DNA from: Meandrina meandrites
Lineage: Eukaryota; Cnidaria; Anthozoa; Scleractinia; Meandrinidae
Assembly (NCBI GenBank): GCA_963693305.1
Contig: OY855905.1
Location: forward strand, 38,288,137 to 38,352,136
Direction of reading: 5' to 3'
DNA: 64,000 bases
Positions 11,150-20,529 of this stretch are shown here, in pieces. The notes under the pieces were generated by a model. The model was not told the DNA's origin. It saw only the letters and a list, made by a program, of their open reading frames with translations, and ran no database searches. Every line of letters starts with the position of its first letter. The first letter of the stretch is position 1. A program made the translations under genes and the position numbers.

Positions 11150-12283
11150 CTAATAAATAGGAACGTAGTTTTTACTGTCACTGCAGCTAGAGTGGGATGC
11201 AGGAAACAAATTAACAGGATGTTGGTCGAATAAATTATTTGACTTTATAATATCTTCTTTTTCACAAGGCTCTTTTCCCGGGTTGTTTTCACGCCAGAAG
11301 GCGGTATGCCTTGTTTCAAGTTTTTCAACCCATTTTCCGCTGGCATCCTGTATCTGAAAGGTGCAACAGGCTGCAGTCCACATCTTGCTGGGAACATTTA
11401 TACGGTAACTGACATTGTCCATATAATCACTGAACCCTTTAGAGCCAACATATCTTGGACCGGCCCCTCCACTGTACATGTATGTCGAAGGGATCGCTCC
11501 AACTACAATGTACATGTTTACGTTCTTTGTATTCTTTGTCGCGCAGTTATCTCGACCCCACCGAACTAGCCTTTTTTCAATAGCCATCCATTTACCAATA
11601 TTAAATTTTTCAAACTGAGGAACAACATTTGTGTAGGTAAACGTTGCTGCAGCCCTGGCTGGATCCCCTCTGCCGTATCCAGCAGCGATCAAGTGTCCTT
11701 TGTGTACGGCCACTTTTTTATCATCAGGTTTCAGCTGATGGCAGTTTGGAAACGGGGGTGCAATAGGTTTACTAGGATTTAAACTATTGTACCATCGATA
11801 ATCAAGCAAAAGACTTTTTGCTTGGGTGTGATAGCATATCTCTCTGTTCATAGCATCCGAGTAGTCGTTATCACGCTGTTGATACTGCGGGTTGAGTAAC
11901 GGGTCATTGCTTCGCCTGAAATCTATAGAGGGACGACTAAATCCGGCTGAGTTTAGCTGATCTCCGCTCATCACAGTTGCTGCATATAGTGGGATCCTCT
12001 TGTTGCAATCGTACAGAATGGCGACTGTATTGCCTTCACAAAGATACGCTAGATTTTGCTTTTGACTGCCATCGTTACTGAAGATTTCAAGGCCAGAAGG
12101 TGCGTAACCTGTCAGTTTATTGTCTAGGTCAGACTGGTGCTTTCCGTGTTCGTTGCAAGCTCCCAAAATGTTGCACTCACAGCCCCCAAAACCATTCCAC
12201 TGACAAGGAGGGTTGCATGAAACTCCTTTCATCAAATGTCCTATCACTATCAAGGCCAGTAAACTGACAACCAATCTCTCCAT
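11150..12283 (-). CDS. Secreted DNA/RNA non-specific endonuclease (ENDOD1-like)
   Basis: Intact single-exon frame of 377 residues. Residues 1-23 form a signal peptide (MERLVVSLLALIVIGHLMKG...), followed by a Cys-rich N-terminus (CQWNGFGGCEC). The endonuclease_NS core contains VHKGHLIAAGYGRGD, where the last His of HKGH corresponds to the catalytic His of the DRGH motif. It also contains TNVVPQFEKFNIGKW, the Asn/Gln metal-site block, and GFSDYMDN...MWTAACC. The product should be exported and cleave DNA and/or RNA with a divalent metal. It is clearly more diverged from the other two copies than they are from each other and lies on the opposite strand. ENDOD1-like is the nearest family name; substrate preference cannot be read from the sequence. 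Confidence 0.9.
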   Translation of the reverse strand: MERLVVSLLALIVIGHLMKGVSCNPPCQWNGFGGCECNILGACNEHGKHQSDLDNKLTGYAPSGLEIFSNDGSQKQNLAYLCEGNTVAILYDCNKRIPLYAATVMSGDQLNSAGFSRPSIDFRRSNDPLLNPQYQQRDNDYSDAMNREICYHTQAKSLLLDYRWYNSLNPSKPIAPPFPNCHQLKPDDKKVAVHKGHLIAAGYGRGDPARAAATFTYTNVVPQFEKFNIGKWMAIEKRLVRWGRDNCATKNTKNVNMYIVVGAIPSTYMYSGGAGPRYVGSKGFSDYMDNVSYRINVPSKMWTAACCTFQIQDASGKWVEKLETRHTAFWRENNPGKEPCEKEDIIKSNNLFDQHPVNLFPASHSSCSDSKNYVPIY

Positions 12284-12781
12284 GACTTCACTCGCTGCGG
12301 TGAATTGAGCGGAAATTGTGTGAGCAACGAAAAAAAAAGCGTAGTTATTATCATTTTTTCAAACATTAGCAACCGAAAACCATAAGCCGGTGCACGCACA
12401 CACTAAAACCGGAACCAGAAATTCCTGGTTGTTTGAATCGCCCAAAGCCGTTGCGTTTCTCGAACGCTGGTCAAGGGGGACGCAGGCTCTGGGAACGAGA
12501 TTGGGTTTGTAAGAGAAAGTGTCTAGGCCGCATGCATGCCAGAAAAAATGGTTTTAAATGTTTGTTTTGACCAAGGTGAATAAGAACCCCTCTTCCTTCT
12601 CCGCCCCCCACCACCACCACAACCACGACTTTAAGACACCTAAGGAAACGCAATATACTAAACTGGCTGTCAATGACCTGACGTCTATCCGAAACATGCT
12701 TTCTCGTTTGGGTTCGTCACGCAATTTTGGATGCGAGGAAGCAGGGGGGTGGGGAGAGAGAGAGAAGAGCATCTGCCCAGC
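12284..12781. other. Intergenic, 5' flank of the minus-strand nuclease
   Basis: No coding potential was recognised. It holds a (CCA)n-rich tract near 12606-12622 and a GA-rich tract near 12745-12768. Confidence 0.4.
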
Positions 12782-13760
12782 GGCTGCTCTATTCCTGTCC
12801 TATTAGTAATTTTTCTGTGATTTTGTAGTGAAACCTGACGAAGGGGAACTGACGCCAATATGTACAGACAAACACAAGAACAAACTAAACCCTTGTGCTA
12901 ATTAAACTGACTTCTCAATTTCAGTCATCAAAAAAACATCTGAATAACAGCTGGGAAGCAAAAGGTTCGAAGATCACTAGGCAGCTTGTATTACTTTCAA
13001 CTTTAAATCTACTTACCTTTGTAATTTCTGTAACGTTTTGATTCAGTGACCTTGATAGCTCGATCTTCTATTTATAAAATTGTATAGTTCTTTAGTCCTG
13101 AATTGAAACCGTAACTAAATTCACTCGTCAGTTTCTGTGCCACACCAGTGATGAGCGGGTGATAAATGCCTAATTGAAACCTGGAATTGTGCTTCGCTCT
13201 ACTTTAAAGCTCACCACATCAACCTTGAGCGATAGGAAGAGGACACTTGAGATATTGACGCCAAAGTGTATATATTAATGATGATGGTTTAACTACATAC
13301 CTTACATGCAACAGCGGGATCAACAAAGACATACATCGATGAACTTTCATAAAAGATTAAACGATCAGTCATTTTCTCATACTTGGAAAAACCTGTTTTG
13401 CAATGTCCGATACTCAACTTGTGCCTAAGCGCTCAGTTTTTTTCGATGCTAGAAAAGGCAAACTTTGTTTTTGTTCTTCATTGCGTTAGTAGTGTCTAAT
13501 ACGATTAATCCAAAAATCTAATATTGCATTCGATAACAAAAGATACTGTTTGCATTTGTTTGCTACTCATGATAGAGAAGTTATTTACTTGTTCATCTGC
13601 AGTTATTAGTTTGGATAGTGTTTTTGTGTCCAAGACTCAAGAACAGAATTAACATGCACGAAGCATAATGATTAAATCGTTTCATTTGGCCGACATGGGG
13701 ACGCAGCATTTACAGAGCCTCCGTGAAGGAATTTAAGAGACTCATGTTGTAAACACTTAA

Positions 13761-15427
13761 GGTGGCCCGCGGCTATTTTTTGGGAACGGAGGTGCTCTTT
13801 TCTAAATCGAGTTTTGGGCATGTAAACCTCAACCGATTTTTCTGATTTTTGGTAGTCGAAATAACAAATGTTCAAATTTTATAAAGCTTTAAATTATAGG
13901 GCAAACACGGCAAACGATCACGAGATATTAGCGCTTTTGAAAAAATATATTTATCAAAAAAACGCGAATATTTCCCAAACGCGACGATAGATTTTTTTCT
14001 AATTAATGTCAACTAGTTCAAATTATCCAAGTTTTAATGTGAGCAAGTTTCAACAAAATCGGCTGGGTAGAAATTGCTGCACAGTTGACTGTTGAATTTT
14101 TGCTTCAAAATATTATGCTTGTGTATAATTGGGAGCTGTTACAACAAAGTTTAAGTAATGCTCAGATCCAATGGATTATTTGAAAGCTTAATGCCATCTA
14201 AAACGTTGCTGAAAAGTATGGAAAGATCGGAAACTCCTAGAAAAAGTTGTAAACGAATGAAGAGGAAGAGGTTTACGATGCGTAAATTGTGAATTTTAAA
14301 ATATTCATTTTTTTCGAATTAAAAAAAATCTACCGATTTTTTTTCTTTTATTTTTAAGTATGAGAAAATACAGCATGTATGCAAACGGCTTTATCTAGTT
14401 TCGTGTGTCTAATCTCGATGAAACGCGTCGAATTTTGCTCGCCAAAGATGGCTAGTTCGCGTCTTCCATTTTGAAGCGCTTTGGAAACCCTCGGGTAACA
14501 GTAAATTATTCAAACTTGCGGCATTCTCAAGATTATTTAGCACCTGGAATTGAACATACCACTCCACATGCCCCATTCATTGCTAAATAAAATGCATGAA
14601 TACAAAGCTCAGCCGCAATTCTATCCGTGGCATGTTTATTTCCAGGTGCTAAATAATCTTGAGAATGCGGCAAGTTTGAATAATTTACTGTAACAAGAGC
14701 ATTTTCAAAGCGCTCCAAAATGGAAGACAAGAAGTAGCTTTCTTGGCGAGCCACATTCGACGAGTTTCATCGAGACTAGACAGACGGAACTAGATAAAGT
14801 CGTTTGCACATATGCTGTATTTTCTCATACTTGAAAATAAAAGAAAAAAAATCGGTAGATTTTTTTTAATTCTGAAAAAAATGAATATTTTTAAATTTAC
14901 AATTTGCGCATCGTAAACCTCTTCTGCTTCATTTGTCTACAACTTTTTCTGGGAGTCTCCGATCTTTCTATACTTTTCAGCAACGTTTTAGCTGGCATTA
15001 AGCTTTCAAATAATCCATGGGATCTTAGCATTACTTAAACTTTGTTGTAACAGCTCCCAATTATACACAAGCATAATATTTTGAAGCAAAAATTCAACAG
15101 TCAACTGTGCAGCAGTTTCTACCCAGCCGATTTCGTTGAAACTTGCTCACATTAAAACTTGGATAATTTGAACTAGTTGACATGAATTAGAAAAATATCT
15201 ATCGTCGCGTTTGGAAAATATTCGCGTTTTTTTCATAAATTGATTTTTTTAAAAACGCTAATACCTCGTGTTCGTTTATTTTGTTCGCCCTAAAGTTCAA
15301 AGCTTTATAAAATTTGAACATTTGTTATTTCGATTATCAAAAATCAGAGAAATCGGTTAACGTTTACATGCCGAAAACTCGATTTAGAAAAGAGCACCTC
15401 CGTTCCCAGAAATAGCCGCGGGCCACC
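13761..15427. mobile_element. 1,667-bp palindromic (foldback) element with TTAA target duplication
   Basis: The ends GGTGGCCCGCGGCTATTT and its complement are flanked by TTAA on both sides (13757-13760, 15428-15431). The left arm (to about 14549) and right arm (from about 14641) are reverse complements over nearly 790 bp with scattered mismatches, leaving a loop of about 90 bp. The empty site is present as a single TTAA at 7385-7388 and 9601-9604 in the paralogous copies, which confirms insertion. TTAA and the GGTGGC terminus place it with the element at 36595-37268. The signature fits piggyBac/Kolobok-type non-autonomous elements. No transposase was seen. Confidence 0.9.
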
Positions 15428-15553
15428 TTAACAGTTCAGTCACTGTAACCAAACAGATCACAACCTAATACAAGTGAACAATAGAAGCAGTGAGTTGAGG
15501 TTAAAATGACTTGAGGCAATCATATCCGCTTTCAAATAGATGTAGTACCTAAT

Positions 15554-15983
15554 CCCGGGGGGGGGGGGGGGGGCACTCCCTTATAAGGGCTTAACGGGGA
15601 CGTGCGGCCCGACAGGGTATGGTTTTCAGGATTTTTGTCTTGAACGGGGTATCTATTTCGCCCCTTTTTGTCTTAAACGGGGTATCTACATGGACCAACG
15701 CCTTAAACAGGATAAGCAAATATGTTTATTTACAGGAACTTAGCCACAAGCTGAATTTTTACAAGCTCTTCCTTAGTGTTGACTTCCATTGACTTCGGTA
15801 TTGATCCCAAGCTTAATTCCCGATTGGTTATGCTACAACAAATGTCTTAGACAGGGTATCAAAAATTGGCATTCTGTCTTAAACAGGGTAGGAAAATCAG
15901 AGATTCGTGTCTTAAACAGGGTCAGGGTTTGGGCGGCCGGGCCGCACCTCCCTACCCGAGATTCTGTCAAGTACCCCCCCGGT
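15554..15983. mobile_element. hAT-like MITE with 8-bp target duplication and internal repeats
   Basis: TACCTAAT is duplicated at 15546-15553 and 15984-15991. The ends are G-rich/C-rich (CCCGGGGGG and CCCCCCGGT). Inside are at least six copies of a degenerate TGTCTTAAACAGGGTA motif. The 8-bp duplication suggests the hAT superfamily. It lies within duplicated copy E2 and has no counterpart near 7500 in copy E1. Confidence 0.8.
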
Positions 15984-17187
15984 TACCTAATACAATCAGT
16001 TCACTATGAATGAAGCACTTTACCGCAGGTTAGATATGAAAAGCAAAAGAATGTTAGAAATCTGTCAAACTGCATTCTCGCTAAAGATTTTGTGTCCACA
16101 GTGGCTACAGGTGTCCTCATTAGGCCGCGGCCACTTTCTTTCGAGTTCCTCTTTTTGAGCATACTTGTACTTTGTGGCTTAATGTGCTTTTGTTATGATA
16201 ATACAAAGGATCACTATTGTCTTATGAAGTATGTTTCAAAGCATAAGTCATTATAACTCAATATGGAACAGGTTTGGCAGACATGTATCAGTTCAGCACG
16301 CAAACATTAAAACTCCACCATTTGTTGTTCAAATTTTCCTTTCACTTTTTAGCTGTCGTTGCCGGATGTGATCAGTGCTTGTGGCTTAGCAACTTGGATG
16401 CATGGAGCTACAGCGTAATAGAAAGTGCGAAAGTCAGACACAAAATTTTTGCTACTACCAGTTAGCCCACTAATTCAAACGTACAAAACTGAAATATCTT
16501 ACCAACTTTTGATCGTCAATCCGGAAAGGGAATATTAAATTCGAATAATCGATACGTAAGCAGAGATCGAGAGAGTAGACTTTCTTGTAACAATTGTTAG
16601 TTGGGTTCAGTGATTTAACCGCGTGCAACCGAGTAATGGTTTTTGTCTCTGAATTAATCTACATTTTTGATATTCTAGGCACGCTCTCACGAAGTCAAAC
16701 ACAAACTCTAAACAGTACTCATTTGAGTGATAAACCTTTACCAAAATAGGAAAAAAGAAGAAAAGACATGCAATAACTTATTGTGCTGCATATTGTGACG
16801 CCGGAAGCATAACATCAACAAGACTGTCCATGCATGATTAAGACTTCTTGTTTTTCTAGCTTAGAACTGGTTTTAGTTAGTCCAAATGTATGATACTGAC
16901 AACTTGGAAAACTTGTGCAAACTACTGATTATAAACTAACTGAAGTACTAAGTGTTGAACCAAAGCGTGATCTTTACCTGATGGCACGATGGCTATGATA
17001 TATAAAACTTTTTGTTTTTCAATATAATCAGTATTCAGACATAACACGTACTCAGTTGTTAGTCATCCGTGGCATTTGTTCAATGAAATGAAATTAGTTA
17101 AGCCGTTGGCACGAGTCAGTTCACGACAAGAATACTGAAATGACCATTTCAGTTCTCTAACCAAACCATTCTTGTTGCTGAAAAGCT

Positions 17188-18276
17188 ATGAGGAAATTCA
17201 ACATAACTGTGCTTCTCCTGATAGTCGCAGGGAGCTGGTGGTCATGTTTAAATGCCAATGATATAAATGGATTCAATGGTTGTCAGTGCAACTTTATGGA
17301 CGCGTGCAACGCGCAGGGAAACCCATGGCCCAACTGGGATCAATACCTACCATCAGGCGTGGATAAGTTCGGGTATTTTGTGCAAGGAGCACAAAACCTG
17401 GCGTATCTGTGTGAGGATCTTGCAGTTGCCACTCTATTTGACAGCAATAGTCGAATTCAGCTTTATTCGGCCACTGTGATGACTGGGCAACAGCTATCAG
17501 CCAGCAGCGAACCCCGACCGACCAATCATTTTCGTAAAAGCAAAAACCTCGCTCGCAAGTATCAACAAACAGCAGACGATTACGAAAAGGCTTCTCAACG
17601 AGAACTATGCCTTAAAAAGAAAGCGACGAAAACACTTGAAGTTGATAAGAAATGGGCGTCCGCCGCTGCGAAAAAGAAAACAGCAGTCAAGGCAAGCAGT
17701 GGCAAAGCTTGTCTGCCTGTAAACCCAAAAGCACCGATACATAAAGGACACTTGATTGCTTCACAATACGGTAGAGGAGACAAAAAGAGGATGCTGGCAA
17801 CTTTTACTTTCCCTAACGTTGTGCCTCAGTTTGGACTGTTTAATTCTGGTCCGTGGCAACAATGTGAAAGTAGTCTTATTTTGTGGGGTCGAAAGAACTG
17901 CGCTACTGGAACAGATAATGCTAAATTGTTTATAGTAGTAGGCGCAATCCCTTCCACAGTATCTGGAGCCTCGGAAGCAAGATTCTTTGGTAAAGAAGGG
18001 TTCAGTGACTACCAAGACGAAGAACATTACCCAGTGAACGTGCCCGGACTCATGTGGACCGCAGCTTGCTGTAGCTTTGAGTACAAGGATGTCCAAGGAA
18101 ACTTACAAACTGGTATAAAGAGTACAGCCTTCAGCGGCGAAAATGTCCCTGGGGGTTCAAAATGCGATAAGATAGATGTACCATCGTTGAGCACAGTTTT
18201 GTCCACACAGATCCATGGAAATATCAATTTATTTCCACTTACTCCTAAGTGCTATAACAACTATATTCCTTTGTAA
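17188..18276 (+). CDS. Secreted DNA/RNA non-specific endonuclease (ENDOD1-like)
   Basis: Intact intronless frame of 362 residues. The signal peptide is at residues 1-23 (MRKFNITVLLLIVAGSWWSC...), then a Cys-rich segment (GCQCNFMDACNAQG, about 31-44). A basic Lys/Ala-rich linker lies at about 140-175. The nuclease core begins with IHKGHLIASQYGRGD at 184-198, with catalytic His 188. It continues with FPNVVPQFGLFNSGPW at 208-223, in which Asn 210 and Asn 219 are the expected metal-site and support positions. A Cys-Cys pair follows in MWTAACCSF. The role inferred from the family is extracellular nucleic-acid degradation. The ATG was chosen because it gives the leader. It is the closest paralogue of the frameshifted copy at 8248-9361, sharing upstream sequence over more than 1.5 kb. 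Confidence 0.93.
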   Translation: MRKFNITVLLLIVAGSWWSCLNANDINGFNGCQCNFMDACNAQGNPWPNWDQYLPSGVDKFGYFVQGAQNLAYLCEDLAVATLFDSNSRIQLYSATVMTGQQLSASSEPRPTNHFRKSKNLARKYQQTADDYEKASQRELCLKKKATKTLEVDKKWASAAAKKKTAVKASSGKACLPVNPKAPIHKGHLIASQYGRGDKKRMLATFTFPNVVPQFGLFNSGPWQQCESSLILWGRKNCATGTDNAKLFIVVGAIPSTVSGASEARFFGKEGFSDYQDEEHYPVNVPGLMWTAACCSFEYKDVQGNLQTGIKSTAFSGENVPGGSKCDKIDVPSLSTVLSTQIHGNINLFPLTPKCYNNYIPL

Positions 18277-18691
18277 CGTTCTTAAAGAAAGCAGAAACGT
18301 TCCGTGTCTAGGACACAAATTCTGTGTCCGCAACAAAGGTTTCCCGCTCGAGCAAACAGGGAAACATTTGTGCCGCAACAGTGTGCCCTCTTTTGCCGCC
18401 ACATGAATCGCACGCGCGTTACGTGTTAATTTCTGGCAAGTTTACATGTATACTATAATGAAAATCAAAACTTAATGATAAATCTGCCTGCTAATCGTAA
18501 TGCATAGATTTTTTTAGTCATAAAATAAACGGTATGTGTTACCATCATTAGCAGGGCGGCAGCGTATTACATAAAAGGAATTGTGTTACCCCAAGTTATC
18601 CCGTGCGCTGCCACCGATTTGTAATAAACAGTAAATAAACGGGCACCGGAACAGCTGTCAGGCTTGTTTATTGCATCAAAGTCGCTTCATC
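18277..18691. other. 3' flank of the nuclease gene
   Basis: AT-rich, no further gene recognised. GGACACAAA / TTCTGTGTCC forms a short inverted repeat near 18309-18331. Confidence 0.4.
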
Positions 18692-18806
18692 ATCCCATAT
18701 TCCGCTGGTATACTGTAGCTGGAAGTTGCAACAGGCTGCGGTCCACATCACGCTGGGAACATTTATCTGGTATCTGCCATCCTCTTTATAATCACTGAAT
18801 CTTTAT
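18692..18806 (-). pseudogene. Fragment of a fourth nuclease copy
   Basis: The reverse complement encodes FSDYKEDGRYQINVPSVMWT followed by AACCNFQLQY. This matches the FSDYMDN...INVPSKMWTAACCTFQIQ segment of the nuclease at 11150-12283 more closely than the plus-strand copies. Similarity stops abruptly on both sides and no catalytic block remains. It is a relic of a minus-strand copy just upstream of the LINE insertion. Confidence 0.85.
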
Positions 18807-19190
18807 ATAACCGATCATATCTCTCAAGTTCTCTCACGACCACAACGAGTTATTTTTATTCATTATTTTGAAATATATTACCTGAAAAGTTTAGGAGAAC
18901 TCCTGTCAACTGTAGAACACAAAACAAACACGGCTATCGGCTTATTCTTCTTCCACCCTATGAGAGACGATTTCATACTTCCAATACAATACTTCGTATC
19001 GAAGCGGATTAATCAAGCACCTCTAAAGTAAGAACCAGGCTGATGACAAAATATAAATACAACTATCTTTTGGGGCGACCGCAGATCATTTATTAACTTA
19101 ACGGGATTGGTACGGGCAAGATGGCTGAACAGACGTGTCCGTAAGAGCTCCGTACTTGTTAGCTAATTACAAACTAAATGTTGCCCGTCT

Positions 19191-20108
19191 ATGGATGATA
19201 TTACTGCCACGTTAAAGCCACTAAAGAAATCTGTTACTCAAAAACGTACATCAACCCAACGAAGTGATTCTAGTGCGTCCGAATCAAGCTCTCCGTTGGA
19301 TAAGCGGCTCAAGAATACGAAACACGTTGAACACGAAGGCGGAGTCCAAGAAGTCTTCGAAGAAACACTCGAAGCGCCGCTTGCTGTAGATATGTCCGAG
19401 AAGTGGGCAGAGAAGCTCGACGAAATATTAGTTAAGCTTAATAAGCTAGACAGTATTGAAACTACCCTGAATAATCTTTGTGCAAAGATGACCATAGTAG
19501 AAAGCGACGTATCGAAGCTGAAAGATGCCGCACGTGTTACTGAGGATAATCTGAAGAAGATGGATGACGGTTTACAGTTTATGAATACAGAAATGGAAGG
19601 CTTAAAATTGAAGATAACGCTTCTTGAAACAGCCAAAGAAGACCTGCACACGCAGCAACTGTATGCAGAATCCTATAGTCGTAGAGAAAATCTGAAATTC
19701 TTTGGCCTGGCTGAAAGGGAAACAAAGGATAACCAAGAAGGCAGCGAAGCGATTAACACACGTAATATTCTATTCGAATTTCTGAGAAATGGCCTGGGGA
19801 TTGAAACACCAGAAAAGAAGATAGAGTTACAGCGAGTACACCGTCTGGGAAAACCCATTTCTGGAAAGACAAGACCGATTATAGCAAGATTCCTCCGCTA
19901 CCAGGATAGAGAAATGGTTTTGAGAGCTTCATTTCACCTGCAAGATTCTGAGGTTAAAGTTCTAGAAGATTATCCGCAGGAGATTATTGAGCGCCGACGT
20001 AAACAAAGCAAGAAATTAAAGGAGGCTAAAAAGAGCGGTATGAAGGCATCCTTTAGCAAAGCAGAACCGGACAAGCTCTACATTAATGGTAAATTTATCC
20101 CAATGTAA
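19191..20108 (+). CDS. LINE ORF1 RNA-binding protein (L1 ORF1p-like)
   Basis: Intact frame of 305 residues. A charged, Ser-rich N-terminus (1-60) is followed by a predicted coiled coil with heptad-like Leu/Ile spacing at about 75-155. The L1-type RRM-like region starts near YSRRENLKFFGL (about 162-173). The C-terminal domain contains RVHRLGK and RPIIARFLRYQDREMVLRAS. The expected role is binding the LINE transcript in the ribonucleoprotein that carries out target-primed reverse transcription. Confidence 0.88.
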   Translation: MDDITATLKPLKKSVTQKRTSTQRSDSSASESSSPLDKRLKNTKHVEHEGGVQEVFEETLEAPLAVDMSEKWAEKLDEILVKLNKLDSIETTLNNLCAKMTIVESDVSKLKDAARVTEDNLKKMDDGLQFMNTEMEGLKLKITLLETAKEDLHTQQLYAESYSRRENLKFFGLAERETKDNQEGSEAINTRNILFEFLRNGLGIETPEKKIELQRVHRLGKPISGKTRPIIARFLRYQDREMVLRASFHLQDSEVKVLEDYPQEIIERRRKQSKKLKEAKKSGMKASFSKAEPDKLYINGKFIPM

Positions 20109-20529
20109 ATTTCTGTTTAGAGAATGTGCTTTAGTATACGCTCTGTCGACTACGATTTCTAAAGTTACATAAATTGTTGTTAAGAGATAACTGATTTGGC
20201 GGGCCCAAAGTTGTTCTTTTTTTCAACTGAAATAATAGGCTAACAAGTTTAGGACGGAGTTCTGAATGTTGGATGGAGTTTACAATATTCCGTCTTGCAT
20301 TCTTAGAGGGGAGTTATGTGTTTGTTTCTTTATATGTCATTTGTTATTGCATTTTAGTCAGTCTTGGTTTAGCGGGATGTTTGTTTGCAAAATTCACACC
20401 ATTGAGTATCAAGTGAAGTATAATTCCTTTTGTATTTACTTTAAGACAACGGAAGTTCGCAGTTTCTTTAACCTTCAGCCGAATTTCAGCTTTTAGACAT
20501 GGAATTTATTATTTACCCATGTAGAAGTC

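Larger units (their letters stand above)
12782..18285 (+). repeat. Duplicated unit, copy E2 (nuclease gene and TE-inflated upstream region)
   Basis: Aligns with 6350-9370. It is longer because of the palindrome at 13761-15427 and the hAT-like MITE at 15554-15983, both absent from the corresponding places in copy E1. Outside those insertions, the stretches 12782-13760, 15428-15553 and 15984-17187 hold only the shared non-coding sequence. Confidence 0.8.

Noticed and set aside
17761..18096. Minus-strand open frame within the nuclease gene (also 8849-9184)
   Set aside because: Shadow of the plus-strand nuclease; it is conserved only because the two genes are paralogues.
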